Source: Flavobacterium silvaticum
Lineage (GTDB): Bacteria > Bacteroidota > Bacteroidia > Flavobacteriales > Flavobacteriaceae
Direction: 5' to 3'
DNA length: 64,000 bases
Assembly: GCF_012911565.1 (NCBI RefSeq)
Contig: NZ_JAAMPU010000105.1
Location: 1 to 64,000, forward strand
In this document: positions 16,731 through 26,555 of the stretch, in pieces
How the letters are laid out: the number at the start of each line of letters is the position of its first letter
How positions within the stretch are numbered: position 1 is the stretch's first letter
Notes under the pieces: model-generated
Told to the model about the DNA's origin: nothing
Database searches by the model: none
What the model saw: only the letters and a program-made list of their open reading frames with translations
Translations under genes and position numbers: made by a program

Positions 16731-19700
16731 TTAAATACGCACCTTTTTAGTCACCTGAGACCCGTCAATCAAATCAATTTTGACCAAAACTACCTGGTCT
16801 GAAATCCCGTTTATCGTACTTTCAAAAACTAATGCGTCGATAGATCCGGATTTAAAAACAGACCGACCCAAAACATCATAAACTTCAATATTCTCTATGT
16901 TTTGGCCCGAATAAACCTGAAGCCAACCAGGCCTACTGCTGACAATCACATCGTTTTGGCTGGAAATTCCGGGACTTGACAACGGCAGATTATACCTCAA
17001 CTGGAATCTGGTGTTGAACTCCCCCGTTCCTGAAGAAAAAACATATGGTGTTTCTTTCAGGTTGTGGATAATCCCGAGCAATTTATCTTCGAGATAAACA
17101 GGTTGTTCCTCATTGTCGAATACACCTTCGGAATGATCAATTGTAATGGAATATTCCGATGCATATCCAGTCGAAAATCCCAACGGTACAATGTCGGATG
17201 AATCAAATGCCGGTCTTCCCTGAATCCTGTATTTTTCATCGTCGAAAACAGAATAAAACGATACTGCATTCTGTGTCGTACTGACCCGTCCGTCATAGCC
17301 CCGATCGAATCCTAACGAAGCATCAGGCGTGTAGACAATTAGTTGTTGGCTGAACAATCCGTTTTCATGCATCAGATTAATCCATATCCGGTCCCGCAAT
17401 AATTGAGGATCGGCTGCAGACATTCTGTAAAAATTCGTATTGGTGGCCACCACATCGCGCATGCTGTTATTGAAAGTGACAGGCGTAGCCGTGATGGCTT
17501 CCACAAAGAATCCCTGGCCGCTGGCGACGAATCCGTTAGGTGCCGGCCCTCCGTTTATGCTTGCTGTTCCTCCTCCCAAATTGTACATGGCATAATCGGA
17601 AGTGATGAATTGGAACGTTCCGCCAGACGGTGAAATTGGTGTTTTATGCGTCCAGAAATATAAAGTCCCTGAAGTGTTCGTATTGAGGTTGATGAAATCA
17701 TCCGCCTGTAATGCGGAAGGATATGGATTGCCGATCAGATTGTAATCGTCAGTCGCATTTCCGGTATTTGCACTTAGTGACAGAGGCTGTGTAATAATTC
17801 CGTTATTATAAGTTCCGCTAAAAGTCACTCCGGGATTTATAGGATAAGAAGGTGCCGTCGTAGGCCCCATTATCGCATATCCTTTACCGGGCTGCAACAG
17901 TCCACTGGCAAGGGTCCAGACGTTTCCGTCATCGTCATATCCATCAGCAGGTCCGCTTCCGCCAGGCCCCGTCATATCTGAAAAATTCGCTGTATTGAAC
18001 GTAAAGGCATAATCTGTTCTCCAACCGGCAAATGGAGTCGCAAGCATCGCACTTGTGACCGGAGAAGACCAGTAGGTATAATCATATTTGAGGAATGGTG
18101 TCGGCGTGCGTTGCATATCCATTGTGCCATTATTGGTCACGATACCAGTATCTTCAACCATAATCAAAGACCCACTGTTCAACACATGCATTATGGCTCC
18201 GGAACTTACGGTAAGATCATTCTGGACAGACACGTAGTTTCCACTTGCCACATTTAAAGTCCCGGAAGCAACCGTGAGGCTACAGGCCGAAAAACTGCCA
18301 TTAACAGCTGTGTTATAAGAGCCATTCAAAACCACAATTGATGTTGAATCAGGTCCCGAAACCGGATTCCAGGCTGACCCATTCCATGTTACCACATTAG
18401 CAGCGCTTACTTTGATCGCATTGGTCGCCGTGTAACAAGTCGCTGTATTTTCATTTACCTGACAATAGAACTGGTAACCCGCGAGGGTAGAAACATTGGA
18501 TATAGAAAGTACGGCTGTATTAACCCCGCTGTAGAGACCTGCATTGGTAAGTAGTGTCCAACTAGCGGTATTTGGCGGTACTGCATACCACTGATAGGTC
18601 AGCGCGTTACCGCCTGCATAACCCTCATTCGCAGCAACTGTTATGGTAGCTCCTTTACAACTTCCGGCAACTACAGGCTGTTGGGTTATCACTGGCGGAT
18701 TACCTGATGGAAAATCATAACTGCCGATATTGGAATAATCGTTCACGGAACAACTGCTGAGCCCGCTTCCGAGCCAATCGCTCACGTTCCAGTCGCTATT
18801 GGAATACGTCGGATTCGGTACGGTAGCTGTGTTTTTTCGGCGGAAATCGGCTCCCCTGTCACCTATATTAAGCGGAACGGCCCACGACTGGTTCATATAT
18901 GTTCCCCAACTGTCTATTTTGACGGCGCTTTTGAAAAGAGCGATATGATCATGTCCAACAGTAGTATCACCCGTAGAGGTATCTGAAAAATTAACCCCCG
19001 AAATACTTGTCGCAAGCGTTGCCAATGACCCATTACCTCCCGTTACGGGACATTCCGAGCCGCTGGTCGAGGTGCTGACAACATATGTCTGCCCGTTATT
19101 CAATGTTCCGGATAACGCCTGGCTGGAATAACTCGTGCTGTTGCCGTTCGCAAAGAATTGAAGCGAATACGAAGACAGGTTGACCGCAGCACCCGTTCCG
19201 TTATAAATCTCTATATAGCTCAATCCGCCGTAAGAGGCATCGGTAACTTCACTGATGAATAATTCAGATGCTGTGTTGGTTCCCTGACAGCCGTTGGTAA
19301 CATTATTTATAACCGTAAACGGATTGGACGCCTGACACCCCTGGGAATTTGTCGTAATCAACGTACCTGTCGTCGCGCCTGCAGGCACAATCACTTTTAT
19401 CTGGGTTGAGGAAATTTGAGTTACAGATGCAGAAACCCCATTGAAAACAGCTGTCGCTCCCGTGAGGTTATTTGCAGAAGCTGTAATGGTAACCTCCGTG
19501 CCGACAGGTCCTGATGTTGGCGTAATCACATTCGTTGAAGTATTGCAAGTCGCATTTCCGTCAATCTTGAACGTATACGGGTTTTCGTCGCTGTCATTAT
19601 TGGAAATCGAAACCGTAGCCGTGCGATAACCCTGTGCCGTCGGGTTGAACGTAATGGCAAAAACCGTATTTGCGCCAACTGCTATACTTGACACGGGTGG

Positions 19701-22484
19701 TTGCGTGCTGACCGTAAAATCCGATGCATTCGTCCCCGAGATACTCACTAACGGTACGCCGGTCAAATTCAGCGCGGCCGTACCTGTATTGCTTATGCGG
19801 AAATCTTTAGTGACCGTCGTAGCCAATGCTATCGTACCAAAAGCTGTATTGTTAAGTCCCGAAGTTGTCGTGCTTCCGCTTGCAATCGGATTGGTTCCTG
19901 TAGTCGCCCCGTTAAGACCGATTTCCGGTGCCGGATTGTTTGCTGTAACCGTAAAATTGATGACATATGGATTTTCAGATCCGTACGAATCATTGGTCGT
20001 AAAGCTGACCGATCCGGAAAAACTCCCCGGAGTAGCCGTTAGAAAACGAACCGTGAAAGTTCTGCTTCCGCCTGGTGCGATGTCCGGTGTCAATGAAAAT
20101 GCCGGGTTGAAAGAAAAACCGGTTCCTGAAACCGTGCACGGATTTGAAAAGACCAAGTTCTGTCCGCCGAGGTTTTCTATCGTAAAGGTCAGATCGACAG
20201 GAATTCCGGTGAGCTGTGTCGGAATTGCATACGCACTGCCTGTGAGGTAAACCGTAGAGGTTAAAGTCTCTTTGATGTTGATATCGGGCGATCGCAACCC
20301 TTTGGCAAAATCACTTACGGTCGGATATGTATTGGCACTGTAGGTAAAGAAATTGGTTTGTGCCGATGTTCCGGAATTGACCCAATTGCTGCCGTTCCAT
20401 TGATTGGACTGCATGGTGCTTTCAACGCCCGTGACATCTGTAGCAAAATAAGTTGCATTGATGGAGTAAGCGGCCGATGGAAACGTACCACTTGAACTTG
20501 CCGACCAATATCTGCTGACCAAAGCCGATCCGTCAAAACTTGGATGTGCCAAATCCTGGACACGCAATCCGTACATCGCAGACGTATATGTTCCTGATGG
20601 GAACGTCATGCTCGCTGGTGAATATTGAGATCCGTCGGCTGACGAAGCAGCATCGCCTATAGGAAACAAATAGGTTCCCGCGCCCGGAATCTGGCGTTGC
20701 AGTTTTCCTCCCGACGACAAATCTGCAATGAGATAACTATTTACAGATCCTGATGCGGCAGCTGGAACGGACGAACCCAAAGTCATCGTCTGCGAGCCCA
20801 GATTAATGACTCCCGAGGTCAGTGTAAGTGTATTGTTCACGGTCAAATCTGTACCCAATTGACAGAAAATGGCTGTTGTGCTCCGATTGGCGACAAGGCT
20901 TCCCAAAAGCTGTGAACCCGAAGTGAAAGATAACGTTCCGATAGTTCCTGATCCGGTCAGGTTCAACGAGGAAGAAGCACTTCCTTTGAATGTCCCTGAG
21001 CCTGTGACCTGGTTTGTTGCAATCGAGGTATTCAACGTCAATGCGTAGCCATTTATATCGAGGATATCGGACGCACTAGCAAAACCGACTTCCCGGTTTA
21101 TGGTAAGGTTGTTTATCAATTGGACCGTCCGGTTTCCGGTGCTCCCGAATTTGAAATAGTCCAACGCCGATGTGGAACTGACGGTCTGCGTACCTGAAGT
21201 TTTTGAGAATACGACAGCTCTTGTATTTGGGTAAAAATTGTTCGTGCTGGTGAAGTTTCCGTAGAGAATCAAATCATCACCGATTCCGGAACCGAGGCTA
21301 AGGTTGCCGCTATTAACAACATTTCCGGCAACGGTCAAAGGGCCGTCATTTGTCGCTCCGCCATAATCCATAAAGAAAGAACTTCCTGCATCTATGGTCA
21401 GGTTTCCTGCAAGCGCTTTATCATCTGCAGTTCCGCCATTGTTGTAATTTACGGTGGTATTTCCGGTGACCCTGACATTATTCGGATAGCCTGACGTTGT
21501 CCCTAAAGTCCCAACTCCCAAAGCACTCCATTCATAGCCGCGGCCGTATATGGTTCCATTGCTGTAAAACAAGGTCGATGAAGCTCCGTAAGTTGGCGAA
21601 CCGACAAGGAAATAGCCTCCGGAATTTAAATAGAAATCTCCATTTATACGAAAGGTCGAGCCACCGCCCATCGTTATGGAATTTTTGACGAATGCGCTTC
21701 CGTCGAATGTCGTTGTCCCGTTGCTCGTATAAGCATTCTGCATATCGAGTGAAGCGGTAGATGAAATGGTAGTGGTTGTACCTGAATTCCTTGTAACAGG
21801 CACATCAAGTACCACCGCATGATTAACGGTTACGAGCGCATCGGAAGCTACAGGAACAACACCTCCAACCCATGTGGCTGTATTAGACCAGTTTCCGGGT
21901 TGTGCCGTGACGAAACCCACTAAAGTTCCAATAACCTGAACATCATCTAACCTGAAATTATTTGAAGCGTTGTTATTGGCAACAATCGAAAAACGTACGC
22001 GAAGATTGGAAACGTTGGCCGCCCCTGCGGGAAGACTGACGGCATATCCTGCCCAAGTTGTCCCAAGGGTGACTGTTCCTGCAGAGGTAAAAGAAGTGCC
22101 ATCGGTGGAATATGAAATATCAAGATTTGGAACCGTTCCCGATTTTATCCCGCCAAACCGAACTATGATTGTATTATAACCAATAGTAGAAAGCGAATTG
22201 TCGTAAGTCAACGTCTTGGTAGCCGTATTTGTACCTAGATTCGTAAAAACATTAGCCCCGCCTGATGCCGAAGCAGTAGGATTTGTCCAACTATAACCGG
22301 AACTGGCAGTTGTTGTCCTTAAATCCCAAGCCGAGCCACCCGCAGCATTAGATACGAAACCCGGCGTTGTCACAGTACTTACCGTAGCAGTGCCGAAATT
22401 CGTGGAATATAGAGAAACCTGCGCCTCAATCTTAATCGTGAAAAAGATGGCACAAATAAGAAACAGTTGAAATCTTAATTTCAT
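16731..22484 (-). CDS. Giant secreted multidomain protein with T9SS type C signal (giant B)
   Basis: A 1917-residue exported protein. Signal peptide MKLRFQLFLICAIFFTIKIEA is followed by a galactose-binding-like/choice-of-anchor region (residues ~22-190) and a long beta-helix-like stretch with repeated short strands (GNLTIDAG, TVAGNVVNSG, LTVNNTLTLTSG). Then come two ASH/Hydin-type Ig modules (PDINIKETLTS; PEIGLNGATTG), an IPT/TIG module (ITPTSGPVGTEVTITA), a lamin-tail-like domain (ASELFISEVTDASYGGLSYI) and an Ig-like module (PPVITQQPVVAGS). The last ~550 residues are the tail shared with giants A and C, with KYDYTYWSSPVTSAM, NLIGNPYPSALQADDF and a type C sorting end (VTKKVRI). All recognisable parts are binding or structural folds, so a role as adhesin or matrix component is inferred. 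Confidence 0.9.
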   Translation of the reverse strand: MKLRFQLFLICAIFFTIKIEAQVSLYSTNFGTATVSTVTTPGFVSNAAGGSAWDLRTTTASSGYSWTNPTASASGGANVFTNLGTNTATKTLTYDNSLSTIGYNTIIVRFGGIKSGTVPNLDISYSTDGTSFTSAGTVTLGTTWAGYAVSLPAGAANVSNLRVRFSIVANNNASNNFRLDDVQVIGTLVGFVTAQPGNWSNTATWVGGVVPVASDALVTVNHAVVLDVPVTRNSGTTTTISSTASLDMQNAYTSNGTTTFDGSAFVKNSITMGGGSTFRINGDFYLNSGGYFLVGSPTYGASSTLFYSNGTIYGRGYEWSALGVGTLGTTSGYPNNVRVTGNTTVNYNNGGTADDKALAGNLTIDAGSSFFMDYGGATNDGPLTVAGNVVNSGNLSLGSGIGDDLILYGNFTSTNNFYPNTRAVVFSKTSGTQTVSSTSALDYFKFGSTGNRTVQLINNLTINREVGFASASDILDINGYALTLNTSIATNQVTGSGTFKGSASSSLNLTGSGTIGTLSFTSGSQLLGSLVANRSTTAIFCQLGTDLTVNNTLTLTSGVINLGSQTMTLGSSVPAAASGSVNSYLIADLSSGGKLQRQIPGAGTYLFPIGDAASSADGSQYSPASMTFPSGTYTSAMYGLRVQDLAHPSFDGSALVSRYWSASSSGTFPSAAYSINATYFATDVTGVESTMQSNQWNGSNWVNSGTSAQTNFFTYSANTYPTVSDFAKGLRSPDINIKETLTSTVYLTGSAYAIPTQLTGIPVDLTFTIENLGGQNLVFSNPCTVSGTGFSFNPAFSLTPDIAPGGSRTFTVRFLTATPGSFSGSVSFTTNDSYGSENPYVINFTVTANNPAPEIGLNGATTGTNPIASGSTTTSGLNNTAFGTIALATTVTKDFRISNTGTAALNLTGVPLVSISGTNASDFTVSTQPPVSSIAVGANTVFAITFNPTAQGYRTATVSISNNDSDENPYTFKIDGNATCNTSTNVITPTSGPVGTEVTITASANNLTGATAVFNGVSASVTQISSTQIKVIVPAGATTGTLITTNSQGCQASNPFTVINNVTNGCQGTNTASELFISEVTDASYGGLSYIEIYNGTGAAVNLSSYSLQFFANGNSTSYSSQALSGTLNNGQTYVVSTSTSGSECPVTGGNGSLATLATSISGVNFSDTSTGDTTVGHDHIALFKSAVKIDSWGTYMNQSWAVPLNIGDRGADFRRKNTATVPNPTYSNSDWNVSDWLGSGLSSCSVNDYSNIGSYDFPSGNPPVITQQPVVAGSCKGATITVAANEGYAGGNALTYQWYAVPPNTASWTLLTNAGLYSGVNTAVLSISNVSTLAGYQFYCQVNENTATCYTATNAIKVSAANVVTWNGSAWNPVSGPDSTSIVVLNGSYNTAVNGSFSACSLTVASGTLNVASGNYVSVQNDLTVSSGAIMHVLNSGSLIMVEDTGIVTNNGTMDMQRTPTPFLKYDYTYWSSPVTSAMLATPFAGWRTDYAFTFNTANFSDMTGPGGSGPADGYDDDGNVWTLASGLLQPGKGYAIMGPTTAPSYPINPGVTFSGTYNNGIITQPLSLSANTGNATDDYNLIGNPYPSALQADDFINLNTNTSGTLYFWTHKTPISPSGGTFQFITSDYAMYNLGGGTASINGGPAPNGFVASGQGFFVEAITATPVTFNNSMRDVVATNTNFYRMSAADPQLLRDRIWINLMHENGLFSQQLIVYTPDASLGFDRGYDGRVSTTQNAVSFYSVFDDEKYRIQGRPAFDSSDIVPLGFSTGYASEYSITIDHSEGVFDNEEQPVYLEDKLLGIIHNLKETPYVFSSGTGEFNTRFQLRYNLPLSSPGISSQNDVIVSSRPGWLQVYSGQNIENIEVYDVLGRSVFKSGSIDALVFESTINGISDQVVLVKIDLIDGSQVTKKVRI

Positions 22485-22561
22485 TCGTGGTATTTTAGTT
22501 AGACTCGATTCAGGCTACGGCGTATATTCGTAAAAAAATAAAATTTAGATTTTGGGGCTGA

Positions 22562-22569
22562 CAAAGTTA
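22562..22569 (-). promoter_or_regulatory. -7 box (TAACTTTG) of giant B
   Basis: It matches TAnnTTTG on the minus strand, which would give a 5' leader of about 70 bases. A pair of CGATT/CGACT boxes stands upstream at 22591-22608. No clear -33 TTG. Confidence 0.4.
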
Positions 22570-22643
22570 AGATAACATTAAGTTATTAGCCGATTTTAAT
22601 CGACTAAATTATAAACATTTACAACCACTACATCGTTTTCGTT

Positions 22644-23114
22644 ATGTCCAAAGTATATTCTGTTGAGGAAGCGCGCAAAAAAATGGAGTATTTCTGTTCC
22701 TATCAGGACAGATGCCATGCAGAAGTTTCAGCCAGGTTACGCGATATGGGAATGATATCCCAAGCCATAGATGTCATCATGACCAAACTGATCCAGGATA
22801 ATTACCTCAACGAAGAACGCTTTGCCCGAAGTTTCGCCAGAGGAAAGCATCGCATCAAAGGCTGGGGAATTCCGAGGATAACTTCAGAACTGAAACTAAG
22901 AAGCATTTCTTTGGCCAACATCAAAGCTGCATTGACTGAAATACCAGCTGACGACTATCACGAAAACTTTGATAAGCTGGCAGAAAAAAAGTGGCAAACG
23001 ACACTGGAAAAAGATCTGCTCAAAAAGAAAAAGAAAGTCGCCGATTTCTTATTGCGAAAAGGTTTTGAATCCCAGCTCGTCCTCGACAAAATCCACCAAT
23101 TGGGAAAATCCTAA
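22644..23114 (+). CDS. recX: RecX regulatory protein
   Basis: RecX binds RecA filaments and tunes recombination and SOS activity. The 156-residue protein has the three-helix repeats typical of the family: CSYQDRCHAEVSARLRDMGM, then LIQDNYLNEERFARSFARGK, then WGIPRITSELKLRSI, and a final KVADFLLRKGFESQLVLDKI. Length and motif order are normal. No recA or other SOS gene lies nearby, though radA (25134) is in the next group. Its stop codon overlaps the stop of the convergent transglycosylase gene by four bases (23111-23114), leaving no room for a terminator between them. Confidence 0.92.
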   Translation: MSKVYSVEEARKKMEYFCSYQDRCHAEVSARLRDMGMISQAIDVIMTKLIQDNYLNEERFARSFARGKHRIKGWGIPRITSELKLRSISLANIKAALTEIPADDYHENFDKLAEKKWQTTLEKDLLKKKKKVADFLLRKGFESQLVLDKIHQLGKS

Positions 23115-25087
23115 AAATCGAATTCGTCAATCGAAAGCGTATCCAGATCGATGGTTTTTTCTTCTTTTTCTTTCTTAACGAAATTCCTTGCCGAACCGTA
23201 CAACACCACTTTTTTAGTCTGGGCTACCGTATCTTCGGGCGAAATCAGCCCGCGGCGCATCATGATATTCTTGAGGTAGGAATTGTGCTTCACCAGGTAA
23301 GGTTTGAGTGTCGCTTCGCCATCGAATTGCCACATGAATTTTTTCGGTTTCGGGACGATGCTCGCCAGAAATAAAGACTCATTCAGGTTGAGCTCTGACG
23401 GATGCTTAAGGAAATAAAACAACGACGCTTCACCGATTCCGTAGACATTCGGCCCCCATTCTATAATGTTGAAATACACTTCGAGCATCCGGTTTTTACT
23501 CACGATATGGTTGTTCTCCATGATATAAACCAACAGGATTTCCTCGAGTTTTCGCGACAGTGTCTTCTCACGTACAAGGAACACATTTTTTATCAGCTGC
23601 ATGGAAATCGTACTGGCGCCACGTGCGAAACGCTTTGTCTTGATATTCTGGACGATAGACTGTCGGAATGCATCATTTATAAAGCCACGGTGCGAAAAGA
23701 ACGACGGATCTTCCGTAGTCAGAACCGCCTTTCGCAAATAAGGGGAAATCTGATCCAGAGGCGTGTAATATATGTTTACGGGCGACACTAAAATAGGCCG
23801 TTGCAATCGTCCGTTCTCGACCGCGCGATACGTAAAACTTCCGTTGAGTTTGGCAAGGTTCGCTTCTCCGTACTTGATGATTTTGAGACCTTCTTTATGC
23901 AACGAACTATTGAAAACCACCTTATTTGGTTTGTTTTTGTTGTATTCGAAAACCAGGTTGTAGTCAAAAGCACCTTCGGCTTCCATTCCTTTGAAATGCG
24001 TGAAAAGTCCGTCAGGCAGCGACGTTATGAAATCCTGGGCCTGCATTTTCGGGATGTTGACGCGAAGCTTGTAAATCGTATCCTGCTCGACATTGTATTG
24101 GGCGAACGGATGGAATTTTATTTTGTTCAGGCTTGCTGTGGACGAACTGTCGACCTGCATGAAATCGGCGCCAAACATAAGCTTGTATTTGAAATCGGCA
24201 TTTTTGATGACGACAGGTTGTGACGCGATACGTCTGTGCTCGACCATTAAATTGGTAATCGAACTGAAACCTTCCACGTGCATTTCGTCTCCATCGAGAT
24301 CAATGTCTGTTACTTTTAAACGAATGGAATCGAAGCCCGATTTGAGGTTCCAGCGCTCATCAACATAGGGCAAACGGATGCCGCCGGAATCGCGGCTGAA
24401 GAAACGGAGATCGGTTTGTTTTTCACGCGGATCGGCAAAACCGGAAATATTCCAGTTCTGAGCCATTGTATTGGTTGTGACGCGGATATCGGAATTGAAC
24501 TTTTTGTCTGCCAGGCGCAATTTGCTCAAATCCATTGTCAGTTTCCGATCCATATCGAACAACCTGAGCTGGACGTTGTCGATCTGCATATCGGTCGGAA
24601 TCAGATTGAGTGCCTGGGTCAGTAATTTGTATCCTAATTTGGCGTAATTGGTACGTTCTCCCGGCGTTTTTTCAACCGGTTTTTCTTCGTTCTTCGGATG
24701 CAGGAACGCATCGAAATTCTTCCCTTCCTTATTCTTTACCAATTGCACGAAACCGTTGCTGACATTGAGTTTCCCCAATTGCAGGTTTCCGGTAAAGAGT
24801 TTCCACAGGTTGACTTCGGTACTGAAATTTTTGATGCTGACCAAGGTATCGCCAGATTTAGGAACCAGCACGATATCTTTCATTTCAATCGAATTCAGGC
24901 TCGTGAAATGGGCGTTTTTGACGGAGAATTTACTCTCGTAATCCGTCCGCATTTTATCGGAAACCTTCGCTATCGCTTTCTGCAGCAAGGCATCCCTGAA
25001 AATTAAAATCCCGGCCAACGCGAGTACGATTACCGTAAGCAGCGATGCCAGGACTATGAGGATTCTTTTTTTGGCGCGTGGACTCAT
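23111..25087 (-). CDS. AsmA-like / GT51 peptidoglycan transglycosylase fusion
   Basis: A 658-residue envelope protein. A membrane anchor near the N-terminus (ILIVLASLLTVIVLALAGIL) is followed by ~400 residues resembling an AsmA-like domain (SVKNAHFTSLNSIEMKDIVL, LQLGKLNVSNGFVQLVKN, VEGFSSITNL). The C-terminal ~230 residues are a family 51 glycosyltransferase of the monofunctional type: AVLTTEDPSFFSHRGF with the catalytic Glu, RGASTISMQLIKNVFL, RKLEEILLVYIMENN and YFNIIEWGPNVYGIGEAS. It should polymerise glycan strands from lipid II on the outer face of the inner membrane. There is no transpeptidase domain. The AsmA-like part is unusual for a glycosyltransferase and may act in envelope sensing or lipid contact. 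It is last in a leftward gene run after radA. Confidence 0.88.
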   Translation of the reverse strand: MSPRAKKRILIVLASLLTVIVLALAGILIFRDALLQKAIAKVSDKMRTDYESKFSVKNAHFTSLNSIEMKDIVLVPKSGDTLVSIKNFSTEVNLWKLFTGNLQLGKLNVSNGFVQLVKNKEGKNFDAFLHPKNEEKPVEKTPGERTNYAKLGYKLLTQALNLIPTDMQIDNVQLRLFDMDRKLTMDLSKLRLADKKFNSDIRVTTNTMAQNWNISGFADPREKQTDLRFFSRDSGGIRLPYVDERWNLKSGFDSIRLKVTDIDLDGDEMHVEGFSSITNLMVEHRRIASQPVVIKNADFKYKLMFGADFMQVDSSSTASLNKIKFHPFAQYNVEQDTIYKLRVNIPKMQAQDFITSLPDGLFTHFKGMEAEGAFDYNLVFEYNKNKPNKVVFNSSLHKEGLKIIKYGEANLAKLNGSFTYRAVENGRLQRPILVSPVNIYYTPLDQISPYLRKAVLTTEDPSFFSHRGFINDAFRQSIVQNIKTKRFARGASTISMQLIKNVFLVREKTLSRKLEEILLVYIMENNHIVSKNRMLEVYFNIIEWGPNVYGIGEASLFYFLKHPSELNLNESLFLASIVPKPKKFMWQFDGEATLKPYLVKHNSYLKNIMMRRGLISPEDTVAQTKKVVLYGSARNFVKKEKEEKTIDLDTLSIDEFDF

Positions 25088-25133
25088 TCAGGGGCGGTAT
25101 AAGTGGGGAAGTTACGGTTTTAATATGTTAAAT

Positions 25134-26495
25134 TCAACCGAAAAGTCCTTCGGCCACATCTTCGATACGCGAAACATACCGGATTTCAATTGCCGGATTT
25201 TTGATGGCAACTTTGGTATATCTGGAAACGAATATGGTCGAAAAACCCAATTTCGCCGCTTCCTGTATGCGTTGCTCAACGCGGTTCACCGGACGGATTT
25301 CTCCCGAAAGCCCTAATTCTCCGGCAAAGCAGCAATCTTTTTTGACCGGAATATCTTCATTTGAAGACAAAATCGCGGCCGCGACAGCCAAATCGATTGC
25401 CGGATCGTCTACATTGATCCCGCCTGTGACATTGAGGAAAACATCTTTGGCGCCCAAACGGAAACCGGCGCGTTTTTCAAGGACGGCGAGTATCATGTTC
25501 AAACGTTTGGCATTGAAGCCGGTCGTGCTTCGCTGGGGCGTTCCGTAAACAGCGGTACTGACCAACGCCTGTATTTCGATCATTAGCGGACGCATACCTT
25601 CAAGGGTCGATGCGATTGCCGTTCCCGACAATTGTTCTTCGCGGTGCGAGATAAGTATTTCCGACGGATTGGCAACTTCACGTAATCCGCTTCCTAGCAT
25701 TTCATAAATGCCCAGTTCGGCAGTAGATCCAAAACGGTTTTTCAGGGAACGAAGGATTCGGTACACATGGTTTCTGTCGCCTTCAAATTGCAAAACGGTA
25801 TCGACCATATGCTCGAGGATTTTTGGCCCGGCGATGCTTCCGTCTTTTGTGATGTGTCCGATTAAGATTACCGGAACATTGCTTTCTTTAGCGAATTTGA
25901 TGAGTTCGGCCGTACATTCGCGAATCTGGGAAATGCTACCCGGCGATGCTTCGATGTATTCGGTGTGGAGTGTCTGGATGGAATCGATGATAAGCACATC
26001 CGGGCTCACTTCTTCTATCTGGCGGAAAATATTCTGGGTTTTGGTCTCGGTTAGGATGTAACAGTTCTGGCTGTCCGGATTGATCCGTTCCGCCCGCATC
26101 TTGATTTGTTTCTGGCTTTCTTCTCCTGAAACATAAAGACTTTTAAATGGTAATTTGAGTGCAATCTGAAGCAGCAACGTACTTTTACCTATTCCGGGTT
26201 CGCCTCCCAAAAGTGTCAGGGATCCGGGAACGATGCCGCCGCCAAGAACACGGTTCAGTTCATCGTCTCCACTATTCAATCGGGCTTCCTGTGACGAATC
26301 GATTTCGCCAATAAGCAACGGTTTTGCAACGCGTTTGCTCTCGGTTGAATTGCTTCTCCATATTGGCTTTTCTTCCTTCTGGACAATTTCTTCGACTATG
26401 GTATTCCACTCACGGCAGGAAGTGCACTGGCCTTGCCATTTTGGATATTGGGTGCCACAATTCTGGCAGAAAAAAGAGGTTTTGACTTTGGCCAC
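25134..26495 (-). CDS. radA: DNA repair protein RadA (Sms)
   Basis: RadA is a RecA-like, DnaB-like ATPase that drives branch migration during recombination. The 453-residue protein has the N-terminal four-cysteine zinc finger (CQNCGTQYPKWQGQCTSC), Walker A (GGEPGIGKST), Walker B (VLIIDSIQT) and the family-specific KNRFG motif (LKNRFGSTAELGIYEM). A C-terminal Lon-protease-like domain follows (LNVTGGINVDDPAIDLAVAAA). Length is normal. A TACCTTTG box on the minus strand at 26514-26521 provides a likely promoter with a very short leader. The downstream transglycosylase starts 46 bases after its stop and may be cotranscribed. Confidence 0.96.
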   Translation of the reverse strand: MAKVKTSFFCQNCGTQYPKWQGQCTSCREWNTIVEEIVQKEEKPIWRSNSTESKRVAKPLLIGEIDSSQEARLNSGDDELNRVLGGGIVPGSLTLLGGEPGIGKSTLLLQIALKLPFKSLYVSGEESQKQIKMRAERINPDSQNCYILTETKTQNIFRQIEEVSPDVLIIDSIQTLHTEYIEASPGSISQIRECTAELIKFAKESNVPVILIGHITKDGSIAGPKILEHMVDTVLQFEGDRNHVYRILRSLKNRFGSTAELGIYEMLGSGLREVANPSEILISHREEQLSGTAIASTLEGMRPLMIEIQALVSTAVYGTPQRSTTGFNAKRLNMILAVLEKRAGFRLGAKDVFLNVTGGINVDDPAIDLAVAAAILSSNEDIPVKKDCCFAGELGLSGEIRPVNRVEQRIQEAAKLGFSTIFVSRYTKVAIKNPAIEIRYVSRIEDVAEGLFG

Positions 26496-26513
26496 TTTAA
26501 AAGATTAAGGACT

Positions 26514-26521
26514 CAAAGGTA
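26514..26521 (-). promoter_or_regulatory. -7 box (TACCTTTG) of radA
   Basis: An exact TAnnTTTG match on the minus strand, 18 bases upstream of the ATG. The -33 TTG is not evident. Confidence 0.45.
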
Positions 26522-26555
26522 ACTGAGGTTGGACTATTTTGAAAGCTTTTTAAGA

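Noticed and set aside
19645..20250. Long plus-strand frame antisense to giant B
   Set aside because: It arises from the Thr/Val/Gly-rich repeats read backwards; the opposite strand has clear Ig and ASH-type domains.
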